Source of the DNA: Stenotrophomonas rhizophila
GTDB taxonomy: Bacteria; Pseudomonadota; Gammaproteobacteria; Xanthomonadales; Xanthomonadaceae
Length of the DNA: 64,000 bases
Direction of reading: 5' to 3'
Assembly: GCF_001704155.1 (NCBI RefSeq)
Contig: NZ_CP016294.1
Span: 3,469,501 to 3,533,500, forward strand
Part shown: piece after piece, positions 1 through 8,958 of the stretch
How the letters are laid out: every line of letters begins with the position of its first letter
Numbering within the stretch: position 1 is the stretch's first letter
The notes under the pieces: generated by a model
Databases searched by the model: none
Seen by the model: the letters and a program-made list of their open reading frames with translations, nothing else
What the model was told of the DNA's origin: nothing
Position numbers and translations under genes: made by a program

Positions 1-52
1 ATTTTGGCGAACAGCCGGTGCGCATCGCGTGGCCTGAGCTGGGCCGGCGGGT

Positions 53-134
53 GCGGGTTTGCGGGACACGCCGTGAACCCATCCATGGGGGCTTGTAGAA
101 AACATCCATGTTTTCTACAGTCCCGCAAACCCGC
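53..134. repeat. Nested hairpin related to the 191-nt repeat
   Basis: The outer arms 53-66 and 121-134 are perfectly complementary over 14 bp. Inside is a second perfect 12-bp stem (94-105 with 108-119) closing a 2-nt loop. The interior carries short pieces also found in the 191-nt repeat: the GGGACACGCCGT block and the GGGGGCTTG plus AAACATCCATGTTT block. It therefore looks like an internally deleted relative of the repeat at 404-594 and 46481-46671. It could form a cruciform or act as a transcription terminator. Function unknown. Confidence 0.55.
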
Positions 135-403
135 CCCCGCCGACCCTCGACGGTGTGTTGGGGACCACGGGAAGATCAACGGCAGTGCCGATCGTTTTCA
201 TGCGTCAACGGACGAGGTGGTGTTCCGTGCCGTCGTTTGGGAACCGACGCTACCGCCCCCAGCTCCATTCGGCTTACCCGCCGCATAACCGGCCTCAACC
301 CCATTCGCGCACCCGCCGCGTAGGGACACGCCATGCGTGGCTGCTTTTTGCATCCGCACGCGATCAACCATCAGGGGAGGCCGGCGGGCAGCCCCTGTAG
401 GGA

Positions 404-594
404 CTGTCAAAAACATGGATGTTTTTGCCAAGCCCCCATGGGTGAAGGCGCACTGCTTGCGAGGCACTGCCTCGCGTGCGACTGAACGCACAGCCGCTGG
501 CGGCTGGGCCGGGGCCCGGAGGGCGGTTTACGGCGTGTCCCGTAAGGGGCTGCCCGTCGGCCTCCCCGGCACGTAGCAACCGAAACGCTGCTCT
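404..594 (+). repeat. 191-nt dispersed repeat, copy A
   Basis: By hand alignment this segment matches the reverse complement of 46481-46671 over its whole 191 nt with 8 mismatches and no gaps. It begins with a hairpin built on CAAAAACAT/ATGTTTTTG and contains a GC-rich inverted segment near 490-520. A short reading frame runs through both copies, but three central differences change the encoded residue, which argues against coding. It is probably a non-coding, REP-like dispersed element. Confidence 0.8.
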
Positions 595-611
595 AAGCGC
601 AAACCCTGCAG

Positions 612-1946
612 TCAGCGACTAGAAGCCATCTCCGCTTCAATCTCATCAGCACTTCGCGCCAACCCAGCTGTCAGCACGTGATGCCCGCTGTCGGTGATCA
701 CTACGTCATCCTCGGTGCGAATGCCGATGCCGCGCCAGCGCGCTTCCACGCTGCGGTCGTCGGCGCTGATGTACAGGCCCGGCTCGATGGTGAACACCAT
801 GCCCGGTTCCAGCAGCCGCGAATCGCCCGCGAGGCGGTAGTCGCCCACGTCGTGCACGTCCAGGCCCAGCCAGTGCCCGGTCTTGTGCCGGTAGAAACGC
901 TGGTAATGGCCGTCGGCGATGTTTTCTTCCAGCGTGCCGGTGAGCAGGCCCAGCCGCAGCAGGCCTTCGGTGAGCGTCTGTACCGCCGCCAGGTGGCCCG
1001 CCTCGTAGGGCACGCCCGGCTTGGCCTGCGCGAGTGCTGCCGCCTGCGCCGCACCGACCAGATCGTGCAGCGCGCGCTGTTCGGCCGTGAAGCGACCATT
1101 TACGGGGAACGTTCGCGTGATGTCGCTGGCGTAGCCGCGGTACTCGGCGCCCGCATCGATCAGCACCAGCTCGCCATCGCGACTGCGCGCGTTGTTGGCG
1201 CGGTAATGCAGGATGCAACCGTTGGCGCCGGTACCCACGATGCTGCCGTAGGCCGCCCACGCATCGTTGGCGCGGAACTCGCGCTCCAGGTCCGCCTGCA
1301 GCTCGTACTCGTGGATGCCCGGCCGCGCCGCGCGCATCGCCACCCGGTGCGCCTGCACCGTGATATCGGCCGCGCGCTGCATCAGGGCGATTTCCGCGCT
1401 CGACTTGAACAACCGCTGCTCGTGCAACAGGTGGCCCAGCTCCAGGAATTCATGCGGCGGCTGCGCGCCATGCCGCACCTGCGAACGCACCCGGTTGACC
1501 CAGCCGATCAGCTTCAGGTCGAACTCGGCGTCGCGCCCGAAGTGGTAGTACACCCGCGAGCGCCCTTCCAGCAGGCCCGGCAGGATGTCGTCCAGATCGT
1601 CGATCGGGTACGCATCGTCCATGCCGTACTGCGCCACCGCGCCTTCCTGACCGGCGCGTGCGCCGTCCCAGGCTTCGCGGTCGGCGTCGCGCTCGCGGCA
1701 GAACAGGATCACTTCGCCGTGGCGGCGGCCAGGAATCAGCACCAGCACCGCATCCGGCTCCGGGAAGCCGCTCAGGTACCAGAAGTCCGAATCCTGCCGG
1801 AACGGATAGTGCGTATCCAGGCTGCGCACCCGCTCCGACGCGGCCGGCAGCACCAGGATGGCATCATCGCCCGCCATTTCCATCAGCGCCTGGCGGCGCC
1901 CCGCGTATTCGGCCGCGGTGATGCCGGTCAACTCGCGGATATCCAT
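612..1946 (-). CDS. pepP: Xaa-Pro aminopeptidase
   Basis: This is a metallopeptidase that removes an N-terminal residue preceding proline. It is 444 aa, close to E. coli PepP (441 aa). Residues 1 to about 130 form the AMP_N (aminopeptidase P N-terminal) domain, starting with the family-typical EYAGRRQALM segment. The pita-bread fold follows, with all five metal ligands visible: the Asp pair near 264 and 275 (LIDAGAEYRGYASDITRTF), His near 358 to 365 (HKTGHWLGLDVHDVG), Glu in TIEPGLY and Glu in GIRTEDD. It is cytoplasmic. Its start lies 1 nt downstream of the stop of the YgfB-like gene, so the two form an operon as in E. coli ygfB-pepP. Confidence 0.95.
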   Translation of the reverse strand: MDIRELTGITAAEYAGRRQALMEMAGDDAILVLPAASERVRSLDTHYPFRQDSDFWYLSGFPEPDAVLVLIPGRRHGEVILFCRERDADREAWDGARAGQEGAVAQYGMDDAYPIDDLDDILPGLLEGRSRVYYHFGRDAEFDLKLIGWVNRVRSQVRHGAQPPHEFLELGHLLHEQRLFKSSAEIALMQRAADITVQAHRVAMRAARPGIHEYELQADLEREFRANDAWAAYGSIVGTGANGCILHYRANNARSRDGELVLIDAGAEYRGYASDITRTFPVNGRFTAEQRALHDLVGAAQAAALAQAKPGVPYEAGHLAAVQTLTEGLLRLGLLTGTLEENIADGHYQRFYRHKTGHWLGLDVHDVGDYRLAGDSRLLEPGMVFTIEPGLYISADDRSVEARWRGIGIRTEDDVVITDSGHHVLTAGLARSADEIEAEMASSR

Positions 1947-1947
1947 C

Positions 1948-2496
1948 TCAGTTCAGGCGCTGCCGGTGGCGCACGGCCATCACGCAGTCACCGTGCAGGA
2001 TCAGCACCGCCACGCGGATGAATTCTTCGATTTCGGCGAGCGCGTCCTCGTCGTCATCGTTGCCGCTTTCAAAATCCTCGCTCGAGGCCTGGGCCAGCTT
2101 GGCCAGGTCGTTGAGCGCCTCTTCGCCTTCTTCGGACAGGGTGGGACGCTGCTGGCCCGCACCCAGGCCGAAGCCGCCCAGGAACGCACGCGCCCAGGTG
2201 AACAGCGCATCGGCCTGCGCGGCGGTGTCATCGCTGTCGCTGAGCAGCAGCTCGAAGGCGAAATCCCGGTCCTCCAGCTGCGCCACGCTGGCGCCCAGCA
2301 GCCGGTCCAGCGCATCGCCTGCGGTCGGGGTCGGCAGGTTGTCGTCGGCCAGCACACGGGCCGGCCATTCGGGCACCGGCGCGCCGCCGGCCGCCAGCCA
2401 GCCGCACAGGCCTCCGTGGAGCTCCGCGGCAGTAGCGCCCAGGCCGGCCGCCTGGCTGGCCTGGTTTACGTCGTTGACACTCGGAAGTTCGGTCAT
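1948..2496 (-). CDS. UPF0149 (YgfB/YecA) family protein
   Basis: This is a small acidic cytoplasmic protein of 182 aa. It has the family layout: a helical N-terminus, LHGGLCGWLAAGG, a DRDFAFELLLSDSDD segment, FLGGFGLG and a C-terminal ESGNDDDEDALAEIEEFIRVA tail. E. coli YgfB lies directly upstream of pepP, and the same arrangement here supports the assignment. I chose the ATG at 2496 (MTELPSVNDV) rather than a longer frame from 2556, because the extra residues are Arg-rich and unlike the family. The biochemical role is unclear. In Pseudomonas aeruginosa YgfB has been tied to ampD expression. Confidence 0.85.
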   Translation of the reverse strand: MTELPSVNDVNQASQAAGLGATAAELHGGLCGWLAAGGAPVPEWPARVLADDNLPTPTAGDALDRLLGASVAQLEDRDFAFELLLSDSDDTAAQADALFTWARAFLGGFGLGAGQQRPTLSEEGEEALNDLAKLAQASSEDFESGNDDDEDALAEIEEFIRVAVLILHGDCVMAVRHRQRLN

Positions 2497-2625
2497 CTTG
2501 GGGCTCGATCTGATGGGTCGGCGGCGCCGCCGGCAACCCTGGGTTGGCAGCGCCACAGTGTATCAATCCGCCCCTTGTCATTATTAGCTTGACCGCCTCC
2601 ACCCGGCTTGCCTATCGTGCCGGAC

Positions 2626-2847
2626 ATGGAACCCGCCGATGCCATCGCCCAATTGCAGGCCTTTGCCGCCCGGGTGGAGGCGTTGCTGGACCGCAACCAG
2701 CGCCTGGCCGAGGAAAACCGCAGCCTGCGCCACCAGCAGGAACAGCTGGTCAACGAGCGCTCGCAGCTGCTGGCCAAGAACGAGCAGGCGCGCTCGCGGG
2801 TGGAAGCGATGATCACCCGGCTCAAAAGCCTGGAGCAGCACACATGA
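2626..2847 (+). CDS. Small coiled-coil protein (TIGR02449-like)
   Basis: This is a 73-aa protein starting at MEPADAIAQL; an in-frame ATG at 2608 would add six residues. Almost the whole length is a heptad-patterned, charged coiled coil (RNQRLAEENRSLRHQQEQL), with no membrane segment. Its stop overlaps the zapA start (ATGA), so translation is probably coupled. Proteins of this type sit beside zapA in many gammaproteobacteria and resemble ZapB in size and coil content. A cell-division role is inferred from context only. Confidence 0.8.
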   Translation: MEPADAIAQLQAFAARVEALLDRNQRLAEENRSLRHQQEQLVNERSQLLAKNEQARSRVEAMITRLKSLEQHT

Positions 2848-3140
2848 GCCAGACCGAACCGGTCAGTGTCCGCATCCTGGACCGCGAATACACCGTGGGC
2901 GTGGGCGCCGAAGAGCGCGAAAGCCTCACCGCCGCCGCGCGCCTGCTGGACGCCAAGATGCGCGAGATCCGCGGCAGCAACCGCATGGCCGCCGTGGACC
3001 GCGTCGCGGTGCTGGCCGCGCTGAACCTGGCGCATGAACTGCAGCAGCTGCGCGACGACCATGCGCGCCAAGGGGTCGCCCTGCAGCAGACGCTGGCCGA
3101 TCTGAACAGGCGGCTGGACCGGGCCCTCGACGCGGGCTGA
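2844..3140 (+). CDS. zapA: Cell division protein ZapA
   Basis: A 98-aa cytoplasmic Z-ring-associated protein that bundles FtsZ filaments. The N-terminal half has the ZapA signature VSVRILDREYTVGV followed by a helix containing LLDAKMREIR and DRVAVLAALNLAHEL. The C-terminal third is a coiled coil. Length matches the family (about 100 aa). It overlaps the preceding coiled-coil gene by 4 nt and lies just upstream of 6S RNA, the conserved zapA-ssrS-fau order of proteobacteria. Confidence 0.93.
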   Translation: MSQTEPVSVRILDREYTVGVGAEERESLTAAARLLDAKMREIRGSNRMAAVDRVAVLAALNLAHELQQLRDDHARQGVALQQTLADLNRRLDRALDAG

Positions 3141-3218
3141 ACTGCACGCGTTTTTCATTGTTCTGAATTGGCACGTAATTGGACCGACGAACGGGGTATC
3201 CGATCCGGTCCGGTTGGC

Positions 3219-3224
3219 TATAAT
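3219..3224 (+). promoter_or_regulatory. -10 box of the 6S RNA promoter
   Basis: A perfect TATAAT lies 6 nt before the predicted 5' end of 6S RNA at about 3231. No good TTGACA-like -35 box is visible at 16-18 nt spacing, so the promoter is recognised mainly by its -10 element or with a weak -35. Confidence 0.6.
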
Positions 3225-3230
3225 GGCCAT

Positions 3231-3416
3231 GCGTTCTCTGCTGTGAACGACGGCGTGTGCAAACATTCGCCTTGTCCCTTAATTACGACCACGGGTGCGC
3301 GACGTCGCCGGGAGTGCAGGTCCGCCTTGTAGCGGGAAGCCCAATGGAGGCCCAGCGTACCCACTTGAACCCCGGGTTCAAGGTCGTTTCGCACGCATCG
3401 TCACCGCGGAGAATGC
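3231..3416 (+). ncRNA. ssrS: 6S RNA
   Basis: This RNA mimics an open promoter and sequesters the sigma70 RNA polymerase holoenzyme. The predicted length is about 186 nt (E. coli: 184). The ends pair as a closing stem (GCGTTCTC at 3231 with GAGAATGC at 3409). The segment around 3362-3384 (CTTGAACCC then GGGTTCAAGG) matches the diagnostic hairpin of E. coli 6S (CCUUGAACC...GGGUUCAAGG). It lies between zapA and the 5-formyl-THF cyclo-ligase gene, as in E. coli. Exact ends are inferred from the stem and the -10 box. The frames through this region are not genes. Confidence 0.9.
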
Positions 3417-3426
3417 AGTATTCCTG

Positions 3427-3464
3427 CAAGAGCGACGTTCCACTGGAACGTCGCTCTTGTTTTA
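3427..3464 (+). terminator. Rho-independent terminator after 6S RNA
   Basis: A perfect 15-bp stem (3427-3441 with 3445-3459) closes a 3-nt loop and is followed by TTTT. It ends the 6S transcript 23 nt upstream of the fau start codon, so fau must be expressed by readthrough or from a promoter inside this region. Confidence 0.85.
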
Positions 3465-3486
3465 TCCGGCCCCAACGGACCCAGGC

Positions 3487-4062
3487 ATGACCGACCCGCG
3501 CTCCGCACTGCGCCAGCAGCTGCGCCAACGCCGCCGAGACATTCCCGCCGCGCAGCGGCTGGCCGCTGCCGAACTGCTTGCCGATGCCCTGCTTGCATTG
3601 CCCTTCGCGCCCACCCACGGCTTCGTGGCAGGGTACTGGGCACTGGATGGCGAAATCGCGCTGCACCGCTGGCAGATGCGCCTGCCCGACACCGCCGTCT
3701 ACTGCCTGCCCGTGCTGGCCGGCGACACGCTGCGCTTCGCGCCGTGGCGCCCGGGCCAGCCGCTGACCAGCAACCGCTTCGGCATTCCAGAACCCGACAT
3801 CGCCGCAGGCGACACCCTCGCGCCGGACCAGATGACGCTGGTGGTAGCTCCGCTGGTGGGCTTCGACGCGCAGTGCCGGCGGCTGGGCATGGGAGGCGGC
3901 TGGTATGATCGCAGCTTCGCATTCCGCAACCAGCGCCCGGCCCCGCCGTGGCTGGCCGGCGTCGGTTTTTCGGTCCAGCAGGTCGATGAGCTGCCCGTGC
4001 AGCCGTGGGACGTCGGCGTGGATGCGATCTGTACCGACACCACCACGTACCTTCCCCGATAG
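3487..4062 (+). CDS. fau: 5-formyltetrahydrofolate cyclo-ligase
   Basis: It converts 5-formyl-THF to 5,10-methenyl-THF using ATP, returning folate to the C1 pool. It is 191 aa, near the usual 180-200. Motifs seen: the basic N-terminal helix LRQQLRQRRRDIP, GYWALDGEI, LPVLAGDTLRFAPW, FGIPEP, and the C-terminal substrate/ATP site GFDAQCRRLGMGGGWYDRSF. The start at 3487 is chosen because upstream codons lie within the 6S RNA terminator. The position downstream of 6S RNA is the classical ssrS-ygfA linkage. Confidence 0.93.
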   Translation: MTDPRSALRQQLRQRRRDIPAAQRLAAAELLADALLALPFAPTHGFVAGYWALDGEIALHRWQMRLPDTAVYCLPVLAGDTLRFAPWRPGQPLTSNRFGIPEPDIAAGDTLAPDQMTLVVAPLVGFDAQCRRLGMGGGWYDRSFAFRNQRPAPPWLAGVGFSVQQVDELPVQPWDVGVDAICTDTTTYLPR

Positions 4063-4070
4063 AACGACGC

Positions 4071-4547
<477 letters not shown>

Positions 4548-4572
4548 CCTTTTCCTTCACGAGTTTCCCGCC

Positions 4573-5220
4573 ATGTCCGAAGCCAAACGCCTCGCCGCAG
4601 AAAAAGCCCTCGAATACGTCGAAGACGGCATGATCGTCGGGGTCGGCACCGGCTCCACCGTTGCCTACTTCATCGACGGCCTGGCCCGCATCCAGCACCG
4701 CATCAAGGGCACCGTGTCCAGCTCCGAGCAGAGCACCGCGCGCCTGAAGCAGCACGGCATCGAGGTGCTGGAACTCAACCACACCGGCGGCCTGTCGCTG
4801 TACGTGGACGGCGCCGACGAGTGCGACGGCAACAAGTGCCTGATCAAGGGCGGTGGCGCCGCGCTGACCCGCGAAAAGATCATCGCCGAGGCCAGCGAGC
4901 GCTTCGTGTGCATCATCGACCCGAGCAAGCAGGTGCCGGTGCTGGGCAGATTCCCGCTGCCGGTGGAAGTGATCCCGATGGCGCGCAGCCTGATCGCCCG
5001 CCGCATCATGGACATGACCGGCGGCCAGCCCGCCTGGCGCGAAGGCGTGGTGACCGACAATGGCAACCAGATCCTGGACATCCACCACCTGCAGATCACC
5101 GACCCGGTGGGGCTGGAGCGCGAGCTGAACCAGCTGCCGGGCGTGGTTGCCGTGGGCCTGTTCGCGCGCCGCCCGGCCGATGTGGTGATTGTTGGCGGTG
5201 AACCGCCGATGGTGTTCTGA
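4573..5220 (+). CDS. rpiA: Ribose-5-phosphate isomerase A
   Basis: It interconverts ribose 5-phosphate and ribulose 5-phosphate in the pentose phosphate pathway. It is 215 aa, as usual for RpiA (about 219). Conserved segments are all present: [35 protein letters not shown] with the catalytic acidic residues, [14 protein letters not shown] with the catalytic Lys, and [10 protein letters not shown]. Cytoplasmic. Confidence 0.96.
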   Translation: MSEAKRLAAEKALEYVEDGMIVGVGTGSTVAYFIDGLARIQHRIKGTVSSSEQSTARLKQHGIEVLELNHTGGLSLYVDGADECDGNKCLIKGGGAALTREKIIAEASERFVCIIDPSKQVPVLGRFPLPVEVIPMARSLIARRIMDMTGGQPAWREGVVTDNGNQILDIHHLQITDPVGLERELNQLPGVVAVGLFARRPADVVIVGGEPPMVF

Positions 5221-5267
5221 TATCCACCGTCGGCACGCCCGTGCCGGCTCTTCTGCGAGGACCGCCC

Positions 5268-5723
5268 ATGCCCTTCATGCGCCTGCTGCTGCCGCTGCTG
5301 TTGCTGCTCACGTTGTCCGGCTGTGCCAGCGCCGGTGCCAGCCATTGGGTGGAACTGGGCGGGGCCCGCTACCAGGTGGAACTGGCCACCAACGATGAAA
5401 GCCGCACGCGCGGCCTGATGTTCCGCGACGAGATGCCGGCCGACCACGGCATGCTGTTCGTGCACGACCGCCAGGAGCTGCAGGCGTACTGGATGAAGAA
5501 CACCAAGATCGCGCTGGACATCCTGTATTTCGATGATCAGCGCCGCCTGGTGAGCCAGCAGCGCGATGTGCCGCCGTGTTCGGCCGGCGACCGCTGCCCG
5601 CCCTATCCCAGCAGCGGCCCGGCCCGTTACGTGCTGGAACTCAACGCCGGCCAGGCCGAGAAGCTGGGCCTGCAGGATGGCGCGGTGCTGACCTTCGGCC
5701 CGGGTATCGCCGACAAGCCCTGA
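5268..5723 (+). CDS. DUF192 family lipoprotein
   Basis: A 151-aa exported protein. The N-terminus is a lipoprotein signal peptide: MPFMRLLLPLLLLLTLSGC with lipobox LSGC, lipidated Cys at 19. The rest is a DUF192 domain: ATNDESRTRGLMFRDEMP, HGMLFVHD, AYWMKNTKIALDILYFD, and ARYVLELNAGQAEKLGL near the end. The family function is unknown. The ATG at 5268 (or 5277) is preferred to 5241 because it begins the signal peptide directly. Confidence 0.87.
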   Translation: MPFMRLLLPLLLLLTLSGCASAGASHWVELGGARYQVELATNDESRTRGLMFRDEMPADHGMLFVHDRQELQAYWMKNTKIALDILYFDDQRRLVSQQRDVPPCSAGDRCPPYPSSGPARYVLELNAGQAEKLGLQDGAVLTFGPGIADKP

Positions 5724-5804
5724 ACCGGGCTGGCGGGCACGCCCCGCCAGTCCCGGAGTTTTCACGCGATCCCGCTTGAATCGGGCCGCGTTTGTCGCCA
5801 GTCT

Positions 5805-6656
5805 GTGTCCATGCAGGCGCCAATGACATTGCCGGCGTGGGACTCCCTGGCCGAACTGGACGACGAGGCGCTGCCGCTGTTGCCCACGGCGCTGCTGATC
5901 GCCCGCGACGAATACCCCGACCTGGACCCGCAGGTCTATGACGCGCTGGTGCAGAGCCACGCCGACCACCTGCGCACCGAGGTGGACACGATCGAGCATT
6001 GGCCGCTCAAGATCGCGGCGGTCAATCGCCACCTGTTCGATGAACTCGGCTATGGCGGCGACCATGGCGAGTATTACGACCCCCGTAACAGCTACCTCAA
6101 CCAGGTGTTCGAACGCCGGCTGGGCAACCCGATCTCCCTGGCCATGGTGCAGATGGAAGTGGCCCGGCGGCTGGGCATTCCGCTGGACGGCGTGTCCTTC
6201 CCCGGCCATTTCCTGGTGCGGCTGCCGGTGGACGACGGCATGCTGGTGATGGACCCGTTCAACGGCGGGCGGCCGCTCGACGTGGAGGAGCTGCGCGAAC
6301 GCGCGCGCTCGCACCTGGGCGGCGAAGTACCCGATGACAGCGTGCTGGCGCAGATCCTGGATGCGGCCCCGGCGCGGGCGATCCTGATGCGGATGCTGCG
6401 CAACCTGCACGGCGTATATGTGGAGCGCAGCGAGTGGGACCGCGCCGCGCGCAGTGCCGACCGCCTGCTGAAGCTCGCCCCGGAACAGGACGATGCCCTG
6501 CGTGACCGCGGCCTGGCCTACCTGCAGCTGGATTACCAGGCCGGCGCGCGCCAGGACCTGGCGCTGTACCTGCAGCGCAACGGCCAGGCCAATGATGCGC
6601 AGTGGGTGCGCGAGAAGCTGGTGGAGATGGGGGGGCGCGTACCGCGCCTGCATTGA
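5805..6656 (+). CDS. SirB1-type transglutaminase-like/TPR protein
   Basis: The predicted protein is 283 aa from a GTG at 5805; an ATG at 5811 would remove two residues. Residues about 70-190 form the transglutaminase-like SirB1 domain: FDELGYGGDHGEYYDPRNSY, LGNPISLAMVQMEVARRLGI, GVSFPGHFLVR. The canonical catalytic Cys of transglutaminases is replaced by Ser in NPISLA, as is usual for this family. The C-terminal third is TPR-like (RAARSADRLLKLAPEQDDALRDRG). The role is unclear. The gene stands alone between the DUF192 gene and a convergent rubredoxin. Confidence 0.82.
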   Translation: MSMQAPMTLPAWDSLAELDDEALPLLPTALLIARDEYPDLDPQVYDALVQSHADHLRTEVDTIEHWPLKIAAVNRHLFDELGYGGDHGEYYDPRNSYLNQVFERRLGNPISLAMVQMEVARRLGIPLDGVSFPGHFLVRLPVDDGMLVMDPFNGGRPLDVEELRERARSHLGGEVPDDSVLAQILDAAPARAILMRMLRNLHGVYVERSEWDRAARSADRLLKLAPEQDDALRDRGLAYLQLDYQAGARQDLALYLQRNGQANDAQWVREKLVEMGGRVPRLH

Positions 6657-6674
6657 ACATGGGACGCCCGCCGG

Positions 6675-6701
6675 GTAGAGCCGACTGACAGTCGGCTCTA
6701 C
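6675..6701 (+). repeat. SMAG-type GTAG hairpin
   Basis: A GTAGAGCCGAC stem, an ACA-type loop, then the mirrored half GTCGGCTCTAC. It matches the GTAG-headed REP-like repeats of Stenotrophomonas. It sits between the convergent SirB1-type and rubredoxin genes and may double as a transcription terminator for both. Confidence 0.75.
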
Positions 6702-6717
6702 CCGCTAACGCTACCGG

Positions 6718-6909
6718 TCAATCGATCTCGACCATTTCGAAATCGTCCTTGGTCACGCCGCAATCGGGGCACGTCCAGGTATCGGGCACGTCTTCCCAGG
6801 CGGTACCCGGGGCGATGCCCTCTTCGGGCAGGCCATCGACTTCCCTGTAGATGAAGCCGCAGACAACGCACATCCAGGTGCGGAAGGTGGTGGCGGTGGC
6901 GTCGGTCAT
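6718..6909 (-). CDS. Rubredoxin
   Basis: A 63-aa electron carrier with one Fe bound by four Cys in two knuckles, C-V-V-C-G near residues 14-17 and C-P-D-C-G near 47-50, spaced as in rubredoxins. The intervening PEEGIAPGTAWEDVPDTWTC is the conserved family core. It is cytoplasmic and donates electrons to partners such as alkane hydroxylases or rubredoxin-oxygen oxidoreductases; no partner gene is adjacent. Confidence 0.94.
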   Translation of the reverse strand: MTDATATTFRTWMCVVCGFIYREVDGLPEEGIAPGTAWEDVPDTWTCPDCGVTKDDFEMVEID

Positions 6910-6981
6910 CGGATAATCAGGCGTTGGGCAGTACGGTCATAGGCCATTGTCCCACTCCCACCGTTCTACCGGTAGCCATCG

Positions 6982-7629
6982 ATGACGCTCCCTGCTTCCC
7001 CGCCCGCGCCCGCGCGCGGCGTGTACCTGATCACCCCCGACGAGGCCGATACCGCCCGTCTGCTGGCCCGCGTGGCCCCGCTGCTGGCCGCCGGCCCGAC
7101 CTGGCTGCAGTACCGCAACAAGACCGCCAGCGACGCGCTGCGCCGCGAGCAGGCGCTTGCCCTGCAGGACCTGTGCGCCGCGCACGGCGTGCCGCTGATC
7201 ATCAACGACGACCCGGCCCTGGCCCTGGAGGTCGGCGCGGCCGGCGTGCACCTGGGCGGCACCGATGGCGACATCGGCGCCGCGCGCGCCCTGCTCGGCC
7301 CGGCCGCCATCATCGGCGCCTCCTGCTATGACCAGCTGGCCAACGCCGAACGGGCGCTGGCCGCCGGGGCCAGCTACGTGGCCTTTGGCGCCTTCTTCCC
7401 GACCACCACCAAGGTCACCAGCAGCCGCGCCCACCCGGACCTGCTGCGGCAAAGCGCCGCACTCGGGGTGCCGCGGGTGGCGATCGGGGGGCTGACGCCG
7501 GACAATGTGGGCCCGATCATCGCCGCCGGCGCCGATCTGGTGGCCGTGGTCAGCAGCGTCTTCGCCGCCAACGACCCGGTGGCCACCCTGCACGCCTACC
7601 TTGCTTGTTTCCAGGACCCTTCCGCATGA
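6982..7629 (+). CDS. thiE: Thiamine phosphate synthase
   Basis: It joins HMP-PP and THZ-P to give thiamine monophosphate. 215 aa, TIM barrel. Motifs: LQYRNKTAS (pyrophosphate/HMP site), [56 protein letters not shown], and [20 protein letters not shown]. Its stop overlaps the hemL start (ATGA), giving a thiE-hemL unit. No TPP riboswitch is visible just upstream, unlike thiC at 42825-44618. Confidence 0.95.
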   Translation: MTLPASPPAPARGVYLITPDEADTARLLARVAPLLAAGPTWLQYRNKTASDALRREQALALQDLCAAHGVPLIINDDPALALEVGAAGVHLGGTDGDIGAARALLGPAAIIGASCYDQLANAERALAAGASYVAFGAFFPTTTKVTSSRAHPDLLRQSAALGVPRVAIGGLTPDNVGPIIAAGADLVAVVSSVFAANDPVATLHAYLACFQDPSA

Positions 7630-8915
7630 AGCACGACCAGTCCCACGCCCTGTTCACCCGCGCCCAGGAACTGCTTCCGGGCGGCGTCAATTCGCCGGTG
7701 CGCGCGTTCAAGTCGGTGGGCGGCGAGCCGTTCTTCGTCGAGCGCGCCGACGGCCCGTACCTGTACGACGTCGACGGCAACCGTTACATCGACTACGTGG
7801 GCTCGTGGGGCCCGATGATCGTCGGCCACAACCACAGCGCGGTGCGCCAGGCGGTCAAGCACGCGATCAACAACGGCCTGTCGTTCGGCGCGCCGTGCGC
7901 GGCCGAAGTGACCATGGCTGAAGCGCTGACCCGGCTGGTGCCGTCGTGCGAGATGGTGCGCATGGTCAATTCGGGTACCGAAGCCACCCTGTCGGCGATC
8001 CGGCTGGCGCGCGGCGCTACCGGCCGCAGCCGCATCGTGAAGTTCGAAGGCTGCTACCACGGCCACGGCGACTCGTTCCTGGTCAAGGCCGGCAGCGGCA
8101 TGCTGACCCTGGGCGTGCCGACCTCGCCGGGCGTGCCGGCCGGCCTGAGCGAACTCACCCTGACCCTGCCCTACAACGATTTCGAGGCGGCCACCGCGCT
8201 GTTCGCCGAGCAGGGCGCGGACATCGCCGGCCTTATCATCGAACCGGTGGTGGGCAACGCCAACTGCATTCCGCCGCGCGACGGCTACCTGCAGCACCTG
8301 CGCGCGCTGTGCACGCAGTACGGCACGGTGCTGATCTTCGATGAAGTGATGACCGGCTTCCGCGTGGCGCTGGGCGGCGCGCAGGCGCACTACGGCATTA
8401 CCCCGGACCTGACCACCTTCGGCAAGATCATCGGCGGCGGCATGCCGGTAGGTGCCTACGGCGGCCGCCGCGAGCTGATGTCTCAGATCGCCCCGGCCGG
8501 CCCGATCTACCAGGCCGGCACGCTGAGCGGCAACCCGGTGGCCATGGCCGCGGGCCTGGCGATGCTGGAACTGGTGCAGGAACCGGGCTTCCACGACCGC
8601 CTGTCGGCGGCCAGCGCGCGCCTGTGCGCCGGGCTGGAAGCTGCGGCGGCGGAAGCGGGCGTCGCGGTCACCACCAACCAGGTGGGCGCGATGTTCGGGC
8701 TGTTCTTCACCGACCAGAAGGTGGAAACCTACGCCCAGGCCACGGCCTGCGATACCGCCGCGTTCAACCGCTTCTTCCACGCGATGCTCGAGCGCGGAGT
8801 GTTCCTGGCGCCGTCGGCGTATGAGGCCGGCTTCCTGTCCAGCGCGCACGATGACAGCATCATCGACGCAACGATTGAAGCCGCGCGCGAGGCGTTCAAG
8901 GTCGCCAAGGGCTGA
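7626..8915 (+). CDS. hemL: Glutamate-1-semialdehyde 2,1-aminomutase
   Basis: A PLP enzyme making 5-aminolevulinate from glutamate-1-semialdehyde in the C5 haem pathway. 429 aa, the family length. Visible: the N-terminal [16 protein letters not shown] signature, [29 protein letters not shown], the PLP-Lys loop [18 protein letters not shown], and [12 protein letters not shown]. It overlaps thiE by 4 nt. A perfect hairpin follows its stop. Confidence 0.97.
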   Translation: MKHDQSHALFTRAQELLPGGVNSPVRAFKSVGGEPFFVERADGPYLYDVDGNRYIDYVGSWGPMIVGHNHSAVRQAVKHAINNGLSFGAPCAAEVTMAEALTRLVPSCEMVRMVNSGTEATLSAIRLARGATGRSRIVKFEGCYHGHGDSFLVKAGSGMLTLGVPTSPGVPAGLSELTLTLPYNDFEAATALFAEQGADIAGLIIEPVVGNANCIPPRDGYLQHLRALCTQYGTVLIFDEVMTGFRVALGGAQAHYGITPDLTTFGKIIGGGMPVGAYGGRRELMSQIAPAGPIYQAGTLSGNPVAMAAGLAMLELVQEPGFHDRLSAASARLCAGLEAAAAEAGVAVTTNQVGAMFGLFFTDQKVETYAQATACDTAAFNRFFHAMLERGVFLAPSAYEAGFLSSAHDDSIIDATIEAAREAFKVAKG

Positions 8916-8924
8916 GCAGCCCGG

Positions 8925-8958
8925 AGGTTTGTGTTCGGCATCAGCCGAACACAAACCT
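8925..8958. terminator. Bidirectional hairpin overlapping the azurin stop
   Basis: A perfect 15-bp inverted repeat (8925-8939 with 8944-8958, loop of 4 nt) separates convergent hemL and azurin. The right arm contains the last azurin codons and the stop. No U tract follows on the plus side, so if it ends transcription it would be as a strong hairpin acting on both strands. Confidence 0.6.

Larger units (their letters stand above)
1..611. other. Gene-free, repeat-rich intergenic region
   Basis: No reading frame here has a credible start, ribosome binding site or recognisable product. The stretch holds a nested hairpin at 53-134 and one copy of a 191-nt dispersed repeat at 404-594, both listed separately. 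Between them, 135-400 shows no feature I recognise. Around 325-345 there is a segment resembling the flank of the second repeat copy near 46690-46725, so the repeat unit may be longer than 191 nt. The nearest gene is pepP, which ends at 612 on the minus strand, so this is its downstream side. Confidence 0.6.

Noticed and set aside
337..576. Small ORFs inside the 191-nt repeat (also at 46499-46714)
   Set aside because: The same frame is open in both copies, but three of the central differences change residues and there is no ribosome binding site. They are treated as non-coding repeat.
3257..3490. Short ORFs across the 6S RNA gene
   Set aside because: They overlap the diagnostic 6S hairpins and terminator and encode nothing recognisable.
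4665..6653. 662-codon minus-strand ORF opposite rpiA, DUF192 and SirB1-type genes
   Set aside because: It is antisense to three recognisable genes, has a His/Gln/Arg-rich composition, and exists because high GC depletes stop codons.
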